A stretch of DNA of 64,000 nt from Roseibium sp. (GTDB lineage Bacteria > Pseudomonadota > Alphaproteobacteria > Rhizobiales > Stappiaceae). The position numbers and the translations under genes are program-made. Where the stretch lies: assembly GCA_017643215.1 (NCBI GenBank), contig JAEPNV010000004.1, positions 248,001-312,000 on the forward strand, read 5' to 3'. The first letter of the stretch is position 1; each line of letters begins with the position of its first letter. This document shows positions 30,003 to 43,124 of this stretch, piece after piece. The notes under the pieces are model-generated. The model had not been told where the DNA came from. It ran no database searches and saw nothing but the letters and a program-made list of their open reading frames with translations.

Positions 30003-30168
30003 GATATCTCCTAACATTGGCGGGACGGCGCAGCGCCCGAGGGGCTATGGCACCGTCTGTTTGCTCGATCGAGAGTCGATTTTCGGTAAAACCGGGCGGA
30101 CACTAGCAGGTTCCGCGCAAAATGCACCCCCGCTTGGTGGAAAATGGAAAAAAACCGTCAAATGCGCC

Positions 30169-31128
30169 CTATGGGGGGTTGGACCGCGGATGTGCGCGGT
30201 CGTAGGCGGCCAAAAGCGTGGCACTGTCGATCTGCGTGTAGATCTGCGTGCTCGACAAGCTGGCGTGCCCGAGCAGTTCTTGAATGGTTCGAAGGTCGCC
30301 GTCGCCGGCCAGAAGGTGGGTTGCGAACGAATGCCGCAACGCGTGCGGTGTCGCGGTGTCCGGGAGACCGAGCGCTGACCGAAGCTTTTGCATGGCAATC
30401 TGCACGAGCCGCGGATTGAGCGGGCCGCCGCGTGCGCCCAGGAACAAGGGGCCATCCGGCACGATGGGGTAGGGACAAAGCTTCAGATAGGTGTCGACAG
30501 CTTCATTCACGACCGGCAAGACGGGCACAATCCGCTCCTTGCCGCCCTTGCCCTTGATGCGCATGGTTTTCACGCCAGCGCGCGGCGCGGACCGGCCGGT
30601 CAGCGACAGGGCCTCCGACAACCGCAGGCCGCAGCCGTATAAAAGGCTGAGGACCGCCGCGGTCCGGGCTTCGATCCAAGGTTCCCGCTCCATTGCGAAC
30701 GTACCGGATACCACGTTTCCGGCATCGGGCGCGGACAGGGGTTTTGGCAAGGAGGCCGGGATTTTCGGCGGGCGGATGGCACCGATCGCCGCCGCGTCCA
30801 GATGGCCATGGCGCTCCAAGTACGTCAGGAACGACCGGACACCGGACAAGCCGCGCGCAAGCGCCCGGCTGCCCGCACCGCTCGACCGCCGCCGGCTGGC
30901 CAGAAAGGCCCGGAAATCGGCTGGGCGCAGCGCTGCAAGGTCCTTCAACGCCGGCGGATTGCCCAGATGACCGGTCAAAAAGCGCAGGAACTGACGGACA
31001 TCGCGTTCATAGGCGACGAGCGTGTTGTCGGCGAGCCGGCGCTCGTCGCCAAGATGATCGAGCCAGGCCTCGACCTGTTTGGCAAGGCCTGGCGCGGCGT
31101 GAACCAGAAGAGCCGTGTCGTCAGTCAT
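30169..31128 (-). CDS. xerC: Tyrosine recombinase XerC
   Basis: XerC with XerD resolves chromosome dimers at dif. The protein (319 residues from ATG at 31128; a GTG at 31152 would add eight) has the N-terminal SAM-like domain (DNTLVAYERDVRQFLRFL) and the catalytic domain with Arg in GCGLRLSEALSL, Lys in IKGKGGKERIVP, HALRHSFATHLL, HASLSS, and the nucleophile in TQIYTQI. Position beside priA, as in many alphaproteobacteria, favours XerC over XerD. It follows the aldolase gene on the same strand after 77 bases. Confidence 0.93.
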   Translation of the reverse strand: MTDDTALLVHAAPGLAKQVEAWLDHLGDERRLADNTLVAYERDVRQFLRFLTGHLGNPPALKDLAALRPADFRAFLASRRRSSGAGSRALARGLSGVRSFLTYLERHGHLDAAAIGAIRPPKIPASLPKPLSAPDAGNVVSGTFAMEREPWIEARTAAVLSLLYGCGLRLSEALSLTGRSAPRAGVKTMRIKGKGGKERIVPVLPVVNEAVDTYLKLCPYPIVPDGPLFLGARGGPLNPRLVQIAMQKLRSALGLPDTATPHALRHSFATHLLAGDGDLRTIQELLGHASLSSTQIYTQIDSATLLAAYDRAHPRSNPP

Positions 31129-31205
31129 CCGCCCATCGTGCGGGAAGATCACCAGTGAACGGTTAATCGGTTCCGTCCAACCGGCGCACGCGCTCCGCAG
31201 ACGGT

Positions 31206-31859
31206 CTAAAGAATGCTCTGTCCGGTCTTGGCCCAGTCGGCGAGAAAGGCGTTGAGCCCCTTGTCCGTGAGCGGATGCTTGACCAATGCTTTCAGCGTTG
31301 CCGGCGGAACGGTCGCCACATCCGCGCCAACAATGGCGCAGTCCCTGACATGGTTCGGGCTGCGGACGGAGGCGGCGAGGATCTGTGTATCGAAATCGTA
31401 ATTGTCGTAAATGACGCGGATTTCACGGATCACTTCCAGGCCATCCAAATGGATGTCGTCGAGCCGGCCGATGAAGGGCGAGATGTAGGTGGCCCCGGCC
31501 TTGGCCGCCAAAAGCGCCTGGTTCGCTGAAAAGCACAAGGTCACATTCGTCTTGATGCCTTCATCGGTGAGCTGTTTGCAGGCCTTCAGTCCGTCGAAGG
31601 TCAAGGGAAGCTTGATCACCACGTTGTCGGCGATCTTGCGAAGTTCATCAGCTTCCTTGATCATGGTGTCGAACTCGGTCGCAGCCACCTCCGCCGACAC
31701 ATCGCCCTCCGTGATCTGACAGATTTCGGCGATCACGTCTTTGAACTGGCGGCCGGATTTGGCAACAAGCGACGGATTGGTGGTTACCCCGTCCAATAGC
31801 CCCGTGGCGGCGAGTTCCTTGATTTCGCTGGTGTCGGCGGTGTCGACAAAAAACTTCAT
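31206..31859 (-). CDS. fsa: Fructose-6-phosphate aldolase / short transaldolase
   Basis: The 217-residue protein is a small transaldolase-family TIM barrel: [17 protein letters not shown] at the start, [13 protein letters not shown], the Schiff-base lysine K83 in VVIKLPLT, and the SPFIGRLDD motif. Length matches bacterial FSA/TalC proteins. The activity (transaldolase or fructose-6-phosphate aldolase) cannot be decided from sequence. The open frame extends far upstream, but similarity starts at the ATG at 31859. It is divergent from priA and probably cotranscribed with xerC. Confidence 0.93.
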   Translation of the reverse strand: MKFFVDTADTSEIKELAATGLLDGVTTNPSLVAKSGRQFKDVIAEICQITEGDVSAEVAATEFDTMIKEADELRKIADNVVIKLPLTFDGLKACKQLTDEGIKTNVTLCFSANQALLAAKAGATYISPFIGRLDDIHLDGLEVIREIRVIYDNYDFDTQILAASVRSPNHVRDCAIVGADVATVPPATLKALVKHPLTDKGLNAFLADWAKTGQSIL

Positions 31860-32063
31860 GAATGATGCTCCTTGGGGCGTGGCCGGTATTGGCACCGGCG
31901 GCCGCCTGTCTGAATTGCGGATGCGGCGTTCGCGCCTGTTTACCGTAGGATGGGGCGAAGAAGAACCCTGATTCGAAGCCTGGACGGCTTTTGATGCGCG
32001 TACCTCATTTCTGCACCGGCCTGCAAACGAACCATCGCAGCCGAATTTGCGGCGGGGCCTGCC

Positions 32064-34262
32064 GTGCTGTTTGACGACTTCGCGGATGAGCCCGACATGG
32101 TCGTCAGTGTGCTCGTGCCGGTGGCCGTGCCAGAGGCTTACACATACCGGGTCCCAACGGGCGCATCCGTCGTTCCCGGCACGATCGTCAAAGTGCCGCT
32201 GGGGCCGCGCGAGGTGCTCGGCGCGGTTTGGGACGGGCCTGCCGATCCGGCGATCGCGCCGAAAAAACTGAAGGCGATCTCGCGCATCTATGACCACGCC
32301 GGGCCGCTCGATGAAACACTCAGGCGCTTTGTCGATTGGGTCGCCTATTGGACCTTGGCCCCGCCGGGCATGGTGTTGCGTATGGTCCTGCGTTCGGAGG
32401 AGGCCCTGGAACCGGAGGCACCGATTACCGGCGTGCGATCTGTCGCCGGCAAGGAGCCCGACCGCAGGACGCCGGCGCGGGCCCGTGTATTGGAAACACT
32501 GATCGATGGCATGGCCTGGACCAAATCCGGCCTTGCGCACGCTGCCGGAGTCAGCCCGTCGGTGATTGACGGCCTGGTGCGCCAGGAGGTGCTGGAGACG
32601 GTCCAGATGCCGGCCGCACCGCCGCCGCCAAAACCGCAGCTCGACTATGCCACGGTAACCTTGACGGCGGCCCAGAGAACCGCGGCGGACGGGATCATCG
32701 CCGCCTTTGACAAAGGCGCGTCGGTCTCCCTGATCGATGGCGTGACCGGGTCCGGAAAAACCGAAGTCTACTTCGAAGCCATTGCCGAGGCGTTGCGCCG
32801 GAACCGGCAGGCGCTGGTTTTGTTGCCTGAAATCGCGCTTACGGAACAGTTTTTACGCCGCTTCGAGAACCGGTTTGGGGTGTATCCGGCCGAATGGCAT
32901 TCCGACGTCTCGCCGAAAAAGCGCGCACGGGTCTGGCGCGGGGTTGCCGACGGCAGCATGCGCGTGGTGATCGGCGCGCGGTCGGCGCTGTTTCTTCCGT
33001 TCATGGATCTCGGCTTGATCGTGGTCGACGAGGAGCATGACGGGGCTTTCAAGCAGGACGACCGCGTGGCGTATAACGCCCGCGACATGGCGGTGGTGCG
33101 CGGGCATCTTGGAAAGTTTCCTGTTGTCCTTGCCTCCGCGACCCCGTCGATCGAAAGCCGGGTTAATGCCGACCAGGGCCGCTACACCCGCTACGTCCTG
33201 CCCGACCGTGCGTCTGGTGCGGCCCTGCCGGACCTGCATGCCATCGACATGCGCCATGACGGTCCGGAGCGCGGGCGCTGGATTGCACCGGCACTGGTTG
33301 CCGCGCTTCGGGACACCCTGTCGCACGGCGGCCAGGCGCTGTTGTTCTTGAACCGGAGGGGGTACGCGCCGCTCACCTTGTGCCGCACGTGTGGTCACCG
33401 GTTCCAATGTCCCCATTGCAGCGCCTGGCTCGTGGAACACCGCTTTCAAAAACGGCTGGTCTGCCACCACTGCGGTCATTTCGAAAACGTGCCGGACAGA
33501 TGTCCCTCCTGTGGTGCCAATGAGTCTCTTGTGGCGTGCGGGCCCGGCGTCGAACGGATCGCCGAAGAGGTGACCGGGCTTTTTCCCGAGGCGCGCACGC
33601 TTGTTCTGTCGTCCGATCTTTTGGGCGGCCCGGACCGCCTGCGCCGGGAAATGAAGATCGTGGAAGAGGGCGGCGCCGATATCGTCGTCGGCACCCAGCT
33701 GATTGCCAAGGGGCACAATTTTCCAATGATGCGTCTTGTGGGCGTGATCGACGCGGATCTGGGCCTCGCCCATGGCGACCCGCGCGCGGCGGAAAAGACC
33801 TTCCAGCTTCTGGCGCAGGTCACCGGACGCGCCGGCCGGGTGACGGGCGGCGGGGCCGGTTATCTTCAAACCTACGCGCCGGACCATCCCGTGATCCGGG
33901 CGCTTTTGTCGTCCGACCGGGACGCCTTTTACAATGCCGAGATCGACGCCCGGCGCGGGGCCGGTCTGCCGCCGTTTGGCCGCCTTGCAGCGCTCATTGT
34001 GTCCGGAACGGACAAGGCGGGAACAGAGGCATTTGCCCGCGCGGTGTTAAGGGCGGCGCCGACCGAGCCCGCGGTCACGCTTCTAGGCCCGGCCGAAGCG
34101 GCCCTTGCCATGATCCGCGGGCGCCACCGCTACAGGCTTTTGGCCTTGGCGCCGCGGCAGATGGATCTGCAAGGGTACTTGCGGCAGTGGCTCGGCAAGG
34201 GCCCGAAACCGCGCGGCGGCATCCGGCTGAATGTCGACATCGATCCGCAGAATTTCCTGTAA
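32064..34262 (+). CDS. priA: Primosomal protein N' (replication restart helicase PriA)
   Basis: PriA reloads the replisome at collapsed forks. The 732-residue protein contains the N-terminal DNA-binding domain ([10 protein letters not shown]), Walker [17 protein letters not shown] box in [16 protein letters not shown], eight zinc-binding cysteines between [14 protein letters not shown] and PDRCPSCG, and the helicase motif [12 protein letters not shown] at 32064 is used here; an ATG at 32097 would remove eleven residues and also fits the family. Length is typical. Confidence 0.96.
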   Translation: MLFDDFADEPDMVVSVLVPVAVPEAYTYRVPTGASVVPGTIVKVPLGPREVLGAVWDGPADPAIAPKKLKAISRIYDHAGPLDETLRRFVDWVAYWTLAPPGMVLRMVLRSEEALEPEAPITGVRSVAGKEPDRRTPARARVLETLIDGMAWTKSGLAHAAGVSPSVIDGLVRQEVLETVQMPAAPPPPKPQLDYATVTLTAAQRTAADGIIAAFDKGASVSLIDGVTGSGKTEVYFEAIAEALRRNRQALVLLPEIALTEQFLRRFENRFGVYPAEWHSDVSPKKRARVWRGVADGSMRVVIGARSALFLPFMDLGLIVVDEEHDGAFKQDDRVAYNARDMAVVRGHLGKFPVVLASATPSIESRVNADQGRYTRYVLPDRASGAALPDLHAIDMRHDGPERGRWIAPALVAALRDTLSHGGQALLFLNRRGYAPLTLCRTCGHRFQCPHCSAWLVEHRFQKRLVCHHCGHFENVPDRCPSCGANESLVACGPGVERIAEEVTGLFPEARTLVLSSDLLGGPDRLRREMKIVEEGGADIVVGTQLIAKGHNFPMMRLVGVIDADLGLAHGDPRAAEKTFQLLAQVTGRAGRVTGGGAGYLQTYAPDHPVIRALLSSDRDAFYNAEIDARRGAGLPPFGRLAALIVSGTDKAGTEAFARAVLRAAPTEPAVTLLGPAEAALAMIRGRHRYRLLALAPRQMDLQGYLRQWLGKGPKPRGGIRLNVDIDPQNFL

Positions 34263-34676
34263 GCGCGGGCGTCAAGGCAGGGTCTTCCGGTACGCCGATG
34301 ATCGCGGCGCTCCGGCGGCCTGCGGGTGAGACGCACTGTCGCATCACGCGTTTTCAATTCGGTTCTGGCGATGAATGGGTTCGAACTTCGATCGGGTTCA
34401 TTGCCTCATCCGGTACCGGCGAGCACAGTGAATCTGTGCCACCGCGCCGCAATGCGCCCGGTTTTATGCGCAATGCAGCGAAAATCGTCGCAAACGGCCC
34501 AAACAAGCCATTAGGCGAAGTTGCACAGTCCGAAACCCTGTGCTAATTGAGGCGCGGCTTTGGGGGAACGGTCTGACCGCCATACCTTTCGACCCTAAAA
34601 TCATCCAATTAATTCAATGTCTTGCAGGCGCGTCCTGCCCTGCGGACCTTGGAAAACGTCAGAGAGCTCGGACCTG
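34263..34676. other. Intergenic region with promoter of the atp operon
   Basis: About 410 bases between priA and atpH hold no convincing gene. A weak candidate promoter for the ATP synthase operon is TTGCAC (34521-34526), 17 bases, TAATTG (34544-34549). No terminator for priA was recognised. Confidence 0.35.
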
Positions 34677-35236
34677 GTGACTGACAACGTATCTCTCGTA
34701 TCCGGCGTGGCGCAGCGATATGCCTCCGCCCTTCTCGAATTGGCAGAAGACCAGGGCGTAACAGCCGATGTCGAGCGGGACTTGTCTTCTTTTGCGGCTT
34801 TGCTCACGGAGAGCGCGGATCTTGACCGCCTGGTGCGGAGCCCGGCCTTCAGCGCCGAAGAGCAATTGTCCGCACTGAACGCTCTATTGGACAAAGCCGG
34901 CATCTCCGGTCTTGCCGCGAATTTCGTCAAGCTAACGGCGCAAAACCGGCGGCTCTTTGTGCTTCCCGGCATGATCAAGGCATTCAAGGCGCTTTTGGCT
35001 GAAAAGCGCGGTGAGGAAACCGCCGAGGTGACCTCGGCCGCGCCCTTGTCTGACGATCATGTCGCTGCTCTGAAAGAAGCCCTGTCTGCTTCCCTGGGCA
35101 AATCCGTAAACATTGCAGTGAATGTGGATCCCGCGTTGATCGGCGGCCTTGTCGTCAAGGTCGGATCGCGGATGATCGACACGTCGCTGCGAACCAAACT
35201 CAATTCACTCAAGTTCGCGATGAAAGAGGTCGGCTG

Positions 35237-35237
<1 letters not shown>
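34677..35237 (+). CDS. atpH: F1 ATP synthase delta subunit
   Basis: The delta subunit joins the F1 head to the peripheral stalk. The 186-residue protein has the expected N-terminal helical bundle ([16 protein letters not shown]) and the C-terminal signature [22 protein letters not shown]. The start is taken as the GTG at 34677, which begins the conserved region; the upstream ATG would add 20 residues of unlikely sequence. Its stop overlaps the atpA start by one base (TGATG). Confidence 0.96.
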
Positions 35238-36766
<1,529 letters not shown>

Positions 36767-36801
36767 TCGACCACACGCCGGGATAAGGAGCAGGGGCGGC
36801 C

Positions 36802-37686
36802 ATGCCGAGCCTGAAGGACTTACGAAACCGCATCGCCTCGGTGAAGGCGACGCAGAAAATCACCAAGGCCATGCAGATGGTGGCCGCGGCGAAACTGCGT
36901 CGCGCCCAGGAGGCCGCGGAAGCCGCCCGGCCCTATGCGGAACGCATGGGCGAGGTGCTGGCCAATCTGGCGGTCGCATTCGACGGCCGTGATGATGCGC
37001 CTGAACTGATGGCCGGAACCGGCAAGGACGATGTGCATCTGCTCGTCGTCGCCACGGCCGAGCGCGGTCTGTGCGGCGGGTTCAACTCAAACATTGCCAA
37101 GCTCGCCCGCGAGAAAGCCAGGAGCCTGATCGCGGACGGCAAGACCGTGAAGATCCTGTGTGTCGGCAAGAAGGGATTTGACGCGCTGAAGCGTGACCTC
37201 GGCCAGCATATCATCAAGACGGTTGAGCTGCGCGGCGTGAAAAACGTCGGGTTCGCCAATGCTGAAGAGGTCGGGCGCGACGTGCTGGCCATGTTTGCCG
37301 CCGGCGAGTTTGATGTCTGCACACTGTTCTACTCCGAGTTCAAGTCGGTGATCTCGCAGGTCCCGACGGCCCTGCAGCTGATCCCCGCGCATTTCGAACC
37401 GCAAGAAGGTGAGGCGGGCTCCGGTGCGGTGGCGATTTATGAATATGAGCCGGACGAGGGTGAAATCCTCGCCGATCTGATGCCGCGCAATATCTCGGTG
37501 CAGATCTTCCGCGCGCTTCTGGAAAACGCGGCGTCCGAACAGGGCGCTCGCATGAGTGCCATGGACAATGCGACCCGCAACGCCGGCGAGATGATCGACA
37601 AGTTGACGATCAGCTACAACCGCCAGCGTCAGGCGCAGATCACCAAGGAACTCATCGAGATTATTTCGGGCGCGGAAGCGCTCTAG
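36802..37686 (+). CDS. atpG: F1 ATP synthase gamma subunit
   Basis: The rotating central stalk, 294 residues. The N-terminal helix [20 protein letters not shown], the [13 protein letters not shown] motif and the C-terminal helix [19 protein letters not shown] are typical. It follows atpA after 35 bases. Confidence 0.98.
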   Translation: MPSLKDLRNRIASVKATQKITKAMQMVAAAKLRRAQEAAEAARPYAERMGEVLANLAVAFDGRDDAPELMAGTGKDDVHLLVVATAERGLCGGFNSNIAKLAREKARSLIADGKTVKILCVGKKGFDALKRDLGQHIIKTVELRGVKNVGFANAEEVGRDVLAMFAAGEFDVCTLFYSEFKSVISQVPTALQLIPAHFEPQEGEAGSGAVAIYEYEPDEGEILADLMPRNISVQIFRALLENAASEQGARMSAMDNATRNAGEMIDKLTISYNRQRQAQITKELIEIISGAEAL

Positions 37687-37693
37687 TGCATCC

Positions 37694-37711
37694 TGCGTTC
37701 GAGTGAACGCA
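37694..37711. other. Small hairpin after atpG
   Basis: TGCGTTC (37694-37700) and GAACGCA (37705-37711) form a perfect seven-pair stem with a GAGT loop, eight bases after the atpG stop. No T run. Confidence 0.5.
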
Positions 37712-37739
37712 GACCAGATGCTGGACTGAAGTTAATGCC

Positions 37740-39236
<1,497 letters not shown>

Positions 39237-39287
39237 GACGTTAGCGCCGGTGCCCCATCCGGTGCGCCCGCGCAAAAGACGAATGAG

Positions 39288-39311
39288 TCCGAAGCCCAGT
39301 TGGGCTTCGGA
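39288..39311. other. Hairpin between atpD and atpC
   Basis: TCCGAAGCCCA and TGGGCTTCGGA form an eleven-pair stem with two bases (GT, 39299-39300) at the centre. It lies midway in the 106-base gap before atpC and lacks a T run. Like the hairpin before atpD it may act on mRNA processing. Confidence 0.6.
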
Positions 39312-39342
39312 TCGCACATACGACTGACAGGGAAAACGCCAG

Positions 39343-39750
39343 ATGGCCGAAGTGTTCCAGTTTGAATTGGTCTCGCCGGAGCGGCTTCTGATCTCCGAGG
39401 AGGTTCTCGAGGTCGTTGTCCCGGGCGTCGAAGGCGAGTTCGGCGTCCTGAAAGGCCACAGCCCGTTCATGTCGACCATCAAGCCCGGCATCTTGAAGGT
39501 CCAGTCCGATGCCGGAACCTGGCAGGAGTATTTTGTCCGCGGCGGGTTCGCTGACGCCGGCCCCGGTGGCCTGACGGTACTTGCCGAACAGGCGGTCTTA
39601 GTGGCGGACATCAAACCGGACGACCTGGCCCAGCAGATCAAGAACGCTGAGGAAGATGTCGCGGACGCCAAGACCGACGACGCCCGGCAGAAGGCGGAAT
39701 TGCAGCTTTCCCAGCTCAAAGCGGTTGCCGAGGCGCTGAACGCCGCCTAG
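39343..39750 (+). CDS. atpC: F1 ATP synthase epsilon subunit
   Basis: Regulatory subunit at the foot of the central stalk, 135 residues. It has the beta-sandwich start ([20 protein letters not shown]), [18 protein letters not shown], and a C-terminal helical hairpin (about 88-133). Last gene of the operon. Confidence 0.97.
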   Translation: MAEVFQFELVSPERLLISEEVLEVVVPGVEGEFGVLKGHSPFMSTIKPGILKVQSDAGTWQEYFVRGGFADAGPGGLTVLAEQAVLVADIKPDDLAQQIKNAEEDVADAKTDDARQKAELQLSQLKAVAEALNAA

Positions 39751-39764
39751 CGCCGTTTTCTTTT
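39732..39764 (+). terminator. Terminator of the atp operon
   Basis: GGCGCT (39732-39737) and AGCGCC (39749-39754) form a six-pair stem over the atpC stop codon, followed by GTTTTCTTTT. This overlap of stop codon and terminator stem is compact but acceptable. Confidence 0.6.
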
Positions 39765-40140
39765 CCCGATTGCTTTTTAAACAGACGCGGCGGGGCTGCG
39801 CGCGGATCAACCCTATGGCATTAAGGTTGACGTTGATGCTCGTTTTTTGATATAAGTAATTCAACGTACTCAACATGAATTTGAAGGTTCTTCATTCCCG
39901 GCCCGGCAACTCTAAAAACTATTCGAAGAGCCGGATTGATAGAGAAAATGTTAACTTTTATTGTAAATAATAACAATCGTAGACGGATTTACGGTTGAAA
40001 TAAGAAATTATAATCAACTTAGGATGGGTATTATTTACAAATAAGAAAAACAGTTTTCTCCCTTGAGGCGAAATTCTTCACGGTGAATTAAGCATGAAAT
40101 TCTCATAGTCGGCCCACCACTTGATGGGGGAATATCGACT
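39765..40140. other. AT-rich intergenic region upstream of the chemoreceptor
   Basis: About 375 bases, with a strikingly AT-rich core (about 39840-40060). It contains small symmetric AT elements, for example ATTGT/ACAAT (39960-39964, 39973-39977). It probably carries the promoter of the chemoreceptor gene. No gene is seen. Confidence 0.5.
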
Positions 40141-42135
40141 ATGACTGTGAAACATAGAATTCTGCTCGGTTTTGGACTGGTTGCGTGTTTCATCGCGGCC
40201 GTCGGTACTTGGGCATTTGTCAGCCTCTCAACCTTGTCGGAAGAGGTCGCCGCCATGGAAGACATGAGCGGGGACGCGCTTCTGGCATCAGAAATTAATG
40301 CCGATATGGCCAAAGCGCTGGTCGGCACGAACAAATACATCCGCACCCGTTCTGAACAATGGCTCGAAAAGGCCCAAGACTTCATCCGCCAAACGGAAGA
40401 AGGGGTCCAAATAGCCGAGGGCGAGATCCACAAACCCTCCCGCGTAAAGCTTATTCAAAACATCAAGGCCGGTTTGGCCGACTACGTTGACGGGCTCGAC
40501 CAGGTCGTTGTCCTTTATGCCGAACGCGACGAATTGGTCCACAACACGCTTGACACCATTGGTCCGAAAGCGCGCAAGAACCTTTCAACCATCAATGAGA
40601 CCGCCACAAAAGACCTGGACTTCGAAACGGCCAATCTCGCCGCCCGGACCTCACAGGATTTCTTGCTCGCCCGCCTCTATGTGCTGAAGTTTCTCGCATC
40701 CAACAGCCACGAAGATATCGATCGGGCCATGGAAGAAATGGCGACGGTGGAAAAAGAGCTCAAGAAGCTGGAGCGCAGCATTGAGAATCCCGCGCGCAAG
40801 GCGATCTTGAAGGAAACAATTCCGATGCTCGCGCAGTACAAGGCTGCTGCGGAACGCGTGCGCGACATCATTTTCGAGCGCAACGAAATCAGGGACAACG
40901 TCCTGGATAAGAACGGCGTCGAGGTCAACGCCTGGGCCGCCGAAATGAAGGACAGTGCGGCCGTCGACAACCGGGCAATTGCGCAGATGACGATCAGCGA
41001 CGCGTCGGCCAGCGTTTGGCAAATTGCCACCGTGTCTGTGTTCGCATTCATCATCGCTGCGGCTCTGGCGGTTGTGATTTCTTCTGGCATCACCAAGCCG
41101 CTCGCGCGTCTGGTGGGTGATGCGCGCCGGCTCGCCGAGGGCAATACGGAGGTCGAATTCGCCGAAGCGGAGCGGAGCGATGAAATCGGCGAGGTCGCAA
41201 AATCCGTCGCCGGCTTCCGGGACGGGGTTGTCGAGCGTCAGAAGCTCGCCGCCACCCAGGAAGCGGAGCAAAAGGCACGGGAGCAACGCAACACTCGGAT
41301 TGCGGACCTGTTGTCGACCTTCGGGTCACAGATCGGCGACATGCTGGACACGGTTAAAAACGCGACGGTGTCCCTGCAGTCAACCGCCACGCAAATGAGC
41401 CAAACGGCTCAAAACACCAGTTCCCAGGCCACCGACGTTGCCGCGGCGGCCGAAGAAGCCACCACCAATGTTCAAACGGTCGCCAGCGCGGCGGAGGAAC
41501 TGTCCGCGTCCTTGCAAGAGGTCAGCGGCCAGGTTGCCCATTCGTCCGGTATTGCCGGCAAGGCGTCCGACGAAGCCGGCAAGACCAACTCCCAAATTGC
41601 GGGTTTGGCGTCGGTTGCCGAGGATATCGGTGAAGTGATCAGCCTGATCCAGAACATTGCCGAGCAGACCAACCTCCTGGCCCTGAACGCAACGATCGAG
41701 GCAGCCCGGGCTGGTGAAGCGGGCAAGGGCTTTGCGGTCGTCGCAGCCGAGGTCAAGGAACTGGCCAGCCAGACGGGCAAAGCGACGGAGGAAATCTCCC
41801 AGAAGATCGCGGCAATCCAGCAGGAAACCCGCGAAGCCGTCGGCGGCATTCAAGCCATCGGCGAAATCATCGAGGAGATGAATTCCGTGGCATCGGCCAT
41901 CGCGGCGGCTGTCGAAGAACAGTCCGCGGCGACGGGAGAAATCGCCTCCAACGTCGATCACGCGTCCCGCGGCACCAATCTGGTGAGCGAGAACATTGCG
42001 CAGGTCTCCAGCGCGGCAAGCGAGACCGATTCAGCCGCGCACAGCGTGCTCGACGCCTCGGACCGCCTCTCCAAACAGGCCGAAGAGATGCGCGCGACGA
42101 TCGAAACCTTCCTTGACGAGGTCAAGGCGGCTTAA
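40141..42135 (+). CDS. Methyl-accepting chemotaxis protein
   Basis: The 664-residue receptor has one N-terminal membrane helix (about 8-30), a long all-helical periplasmic sensor of about 260 residues, a second membrane helix (about 293-315), a HAMP domain (about 316-370, [17 protein letters not shown]) and a cytoplasmic signalling domain (about 400-660) with the hairpin tip [28 protein letters not shown]. The large helical sensor has the size and character of HBM-type sensors that bind small organic acids, which is inference. No che gene is adjacent. Confidence 0.93.
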   Translation: MTVKHRILLGFGLVACFIAAVGTWAFVSLSTLSEEVAAMEDMSGDALLASEINADMAKALVGTNKYIRTRSEQWLEKAQDFIRQTEEGVQIAEGEIHKPSRVKLIQNIKAGLADYVDGLDQVVVLYAERDELVHNTLDTIGPKARKNLSTINETATKDLDFETANLAARTSQDFLLARLYVLKFLASNSHEDIDRAMEEMATVEKELKKLERSIENPARKAILKETIPMLAQYKAAAERVRDIIFERNEIRDNVLDKNGVEVNAWAAEMKDSAAVDNRAIAQMTISDASASVWQIATVSVFAFIIAAALAVVISSGITKPLARLVGDARRLAEGNTEVEFAEAERSDEIGEVAKSVAGFRDGVVERQKLAATQEAEQKAREQRNTRIADLLSTFGSQIGDMLDTVKNATVSLQSTATQMSQTAQNTSSQATDVAAAAEEATTNVQTVASAAEELSASLQEVSGQVAHSSGIAGKASDEAGKTNSQIAGLASVAEDIGEVISLIQNIAEQTNLLALNATIEAARAGEAGKGFAVVAAEVKELASQTGKATEEISQKIAAIQQETREAVGGIQAIGEIIEEMNSVASAIAAAVEEQSAATGEIASNVDHASRGTNLVSENIAQVSSAASETDSAAHSVLDASDRLSKQAEEMRATIETFLDEVKAA

Positions 42136-42516
42136 GCGCGAGGCAGTTGCCCGAATTGGGTGGCTGTTGGCGCACCCGGCGTTCCGAGATGACACCAATC
42201 CCCACTTGTGGTCATCCCGGGCGCCGAGACGCAGAGATCCGGGGCCGGAGATCCGAGAGAGCCATTTAGACAAGTGGTATCTTTGGTTTCCCGGTCCCGG
42301 ATCGAACGATGATTTCATGAATTGGTAAAGAAACGCCAAAACGAACTTCGTTCAATGGACATCTGTCAGGCTTTGCCCTGTGGGAACCGGGCAGCGGCCT
42401 CGGCGGACACAGGTTTGGACGATTCCGACCGGCCGAGGGCCGGGACCTGAGCGCTGGTGCGCTTGGTTACTGTTTCATGCAGTTCCCGTAGGCAAATCCG
42501 GCGAAGCGGATCGCAA
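42136..42516. other. Intergenic region after the chemoreceptor
   Basis: About 380 bases without a convincing gene. It contains a diverged copy of the CACCCCGGACG-type repeat (TCATCCCGGGCG at 42212-42223 facing AGATCCGGGG at 42236-42245) and then sequence with no recognisable feature. Confidence 0.45.
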
Positions 42517-42543
42517 CAAAAAACCCGGCCGCAAGACCGGGTG
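42517..42543 (-). terminator. Rho-independent terminator of the GcrA-like small gene
   Basis: Read on the minus strand, ACCCGG, an eight-base loop, CCGGGT and a run of six T (plus-strand stem 42523-42528 with 42537-42542, A run 42518-42523). It lies 60 bases after the stop codon of the 68-residue protein. Confidence 0.8.
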
Positions 42544-42602
42544 TTTTAGTTTGTGGCGTTGCCACTTGGAACTGCTTTTATAAAGGGCAGCTTGAAACGA
42601 AA

Positions 42603-42809
42603 TTAGGCCGCGCGGCGGAAGGTCATGGGAACACTGCTGCCGGACCGGTTGCGCCGGCGTTCTTCCGGCGGAATATAGACAATGGCGCTGTGTTCGGTGC
42701 AATAAGACACGCCCGCTTCAACCCGGTTGGAGCATGGGAACGTGTAGTTGCCGGGCTCGCCTTCGGCCCATTTGCAGCAGCCCGGACGCGGGAGGCTCAT
42801 CTTATCCAT
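42603..42809 (-). CDS. Small protein resembling the C-terminal (sigma-binding) domain of GcrA
   Basis: The 68-residue protein contains CKWAEGEPGNYTFPC followed by YCTEH and a basic tail EERRRNRSG. This is the layout of the C-terminal part of GcrA, the alphaproteobacterial cell-cycle regulator (C-x-W-x-x-G-x-P, a second Cys, then Y-C-x-x-H, then an aromatic/proline and arginine-rich end). The N-terminal helix-turn-helix of GcrA is absent. The gene has its own ribosome site (AAGGAAAA) and terminator, so it is a complete gene and not a fragment. In GcrA this domain binds domain 2 of the housekeeping sigma factor; whether this protein does is inference. Confidence 0.75.
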   Translation of the reverse strand: MDKMSLPRPGCCKWAEGEPGNYTFPCSNRVEAGVSYCTEHSAIVYIPPEERRRNRSGSSVPMTFRRAA

Positions 42810-43124
42810 GACTGTTTTCCTTTTCGAACCAAAGCATGGCGAAAACGCTCGACCATCCTTTTTTTGACAAGGATCCGAACAGCTTTCAGCTTAAAGCAGA
42901 TATAACGGCGCCTTAGGACAACGTCCGTGAGCCTGCCGAAAACATGGTCTCATCAGGCGCAGATGGTAGATAGGGCGCACGTCATAAAAATGCAATAGAG
43001 GCCGGGGAATAGGAGTGATGCGTTTGGCGCATAACTGTTTATACGTTCGGTTAAGCTGGCGGAAGACGCGGTGCCTTGTAACGCATGTCTTTGCCAAGTT
43101 CAGGGGCTGAGAAATCCTCAGATT
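42810..43124. other. Intergenic region, nothing recognised
   Basis: About 315 bases between the start of the GcrA-like gene and the end of the cytidylyltransferase gene. It should hold the promoter of the former. A short palindrome ATGCG/CGCAT (43018-43033 area) is the only symmetric element seen. Confidence 0.4.

Noticed and set aside
40141..42135. The chemoreceptor as part of a che operon
   Set aside because: No cheA, cheW, cheR or other chemotaxis gene lies on either side.
42891..43097. A 68-codon minus-strand frame next to the GcrA-like gene
   Set aside because: No ribosome site, no recognisable motif, and a composition unlike real proteins of this genome.
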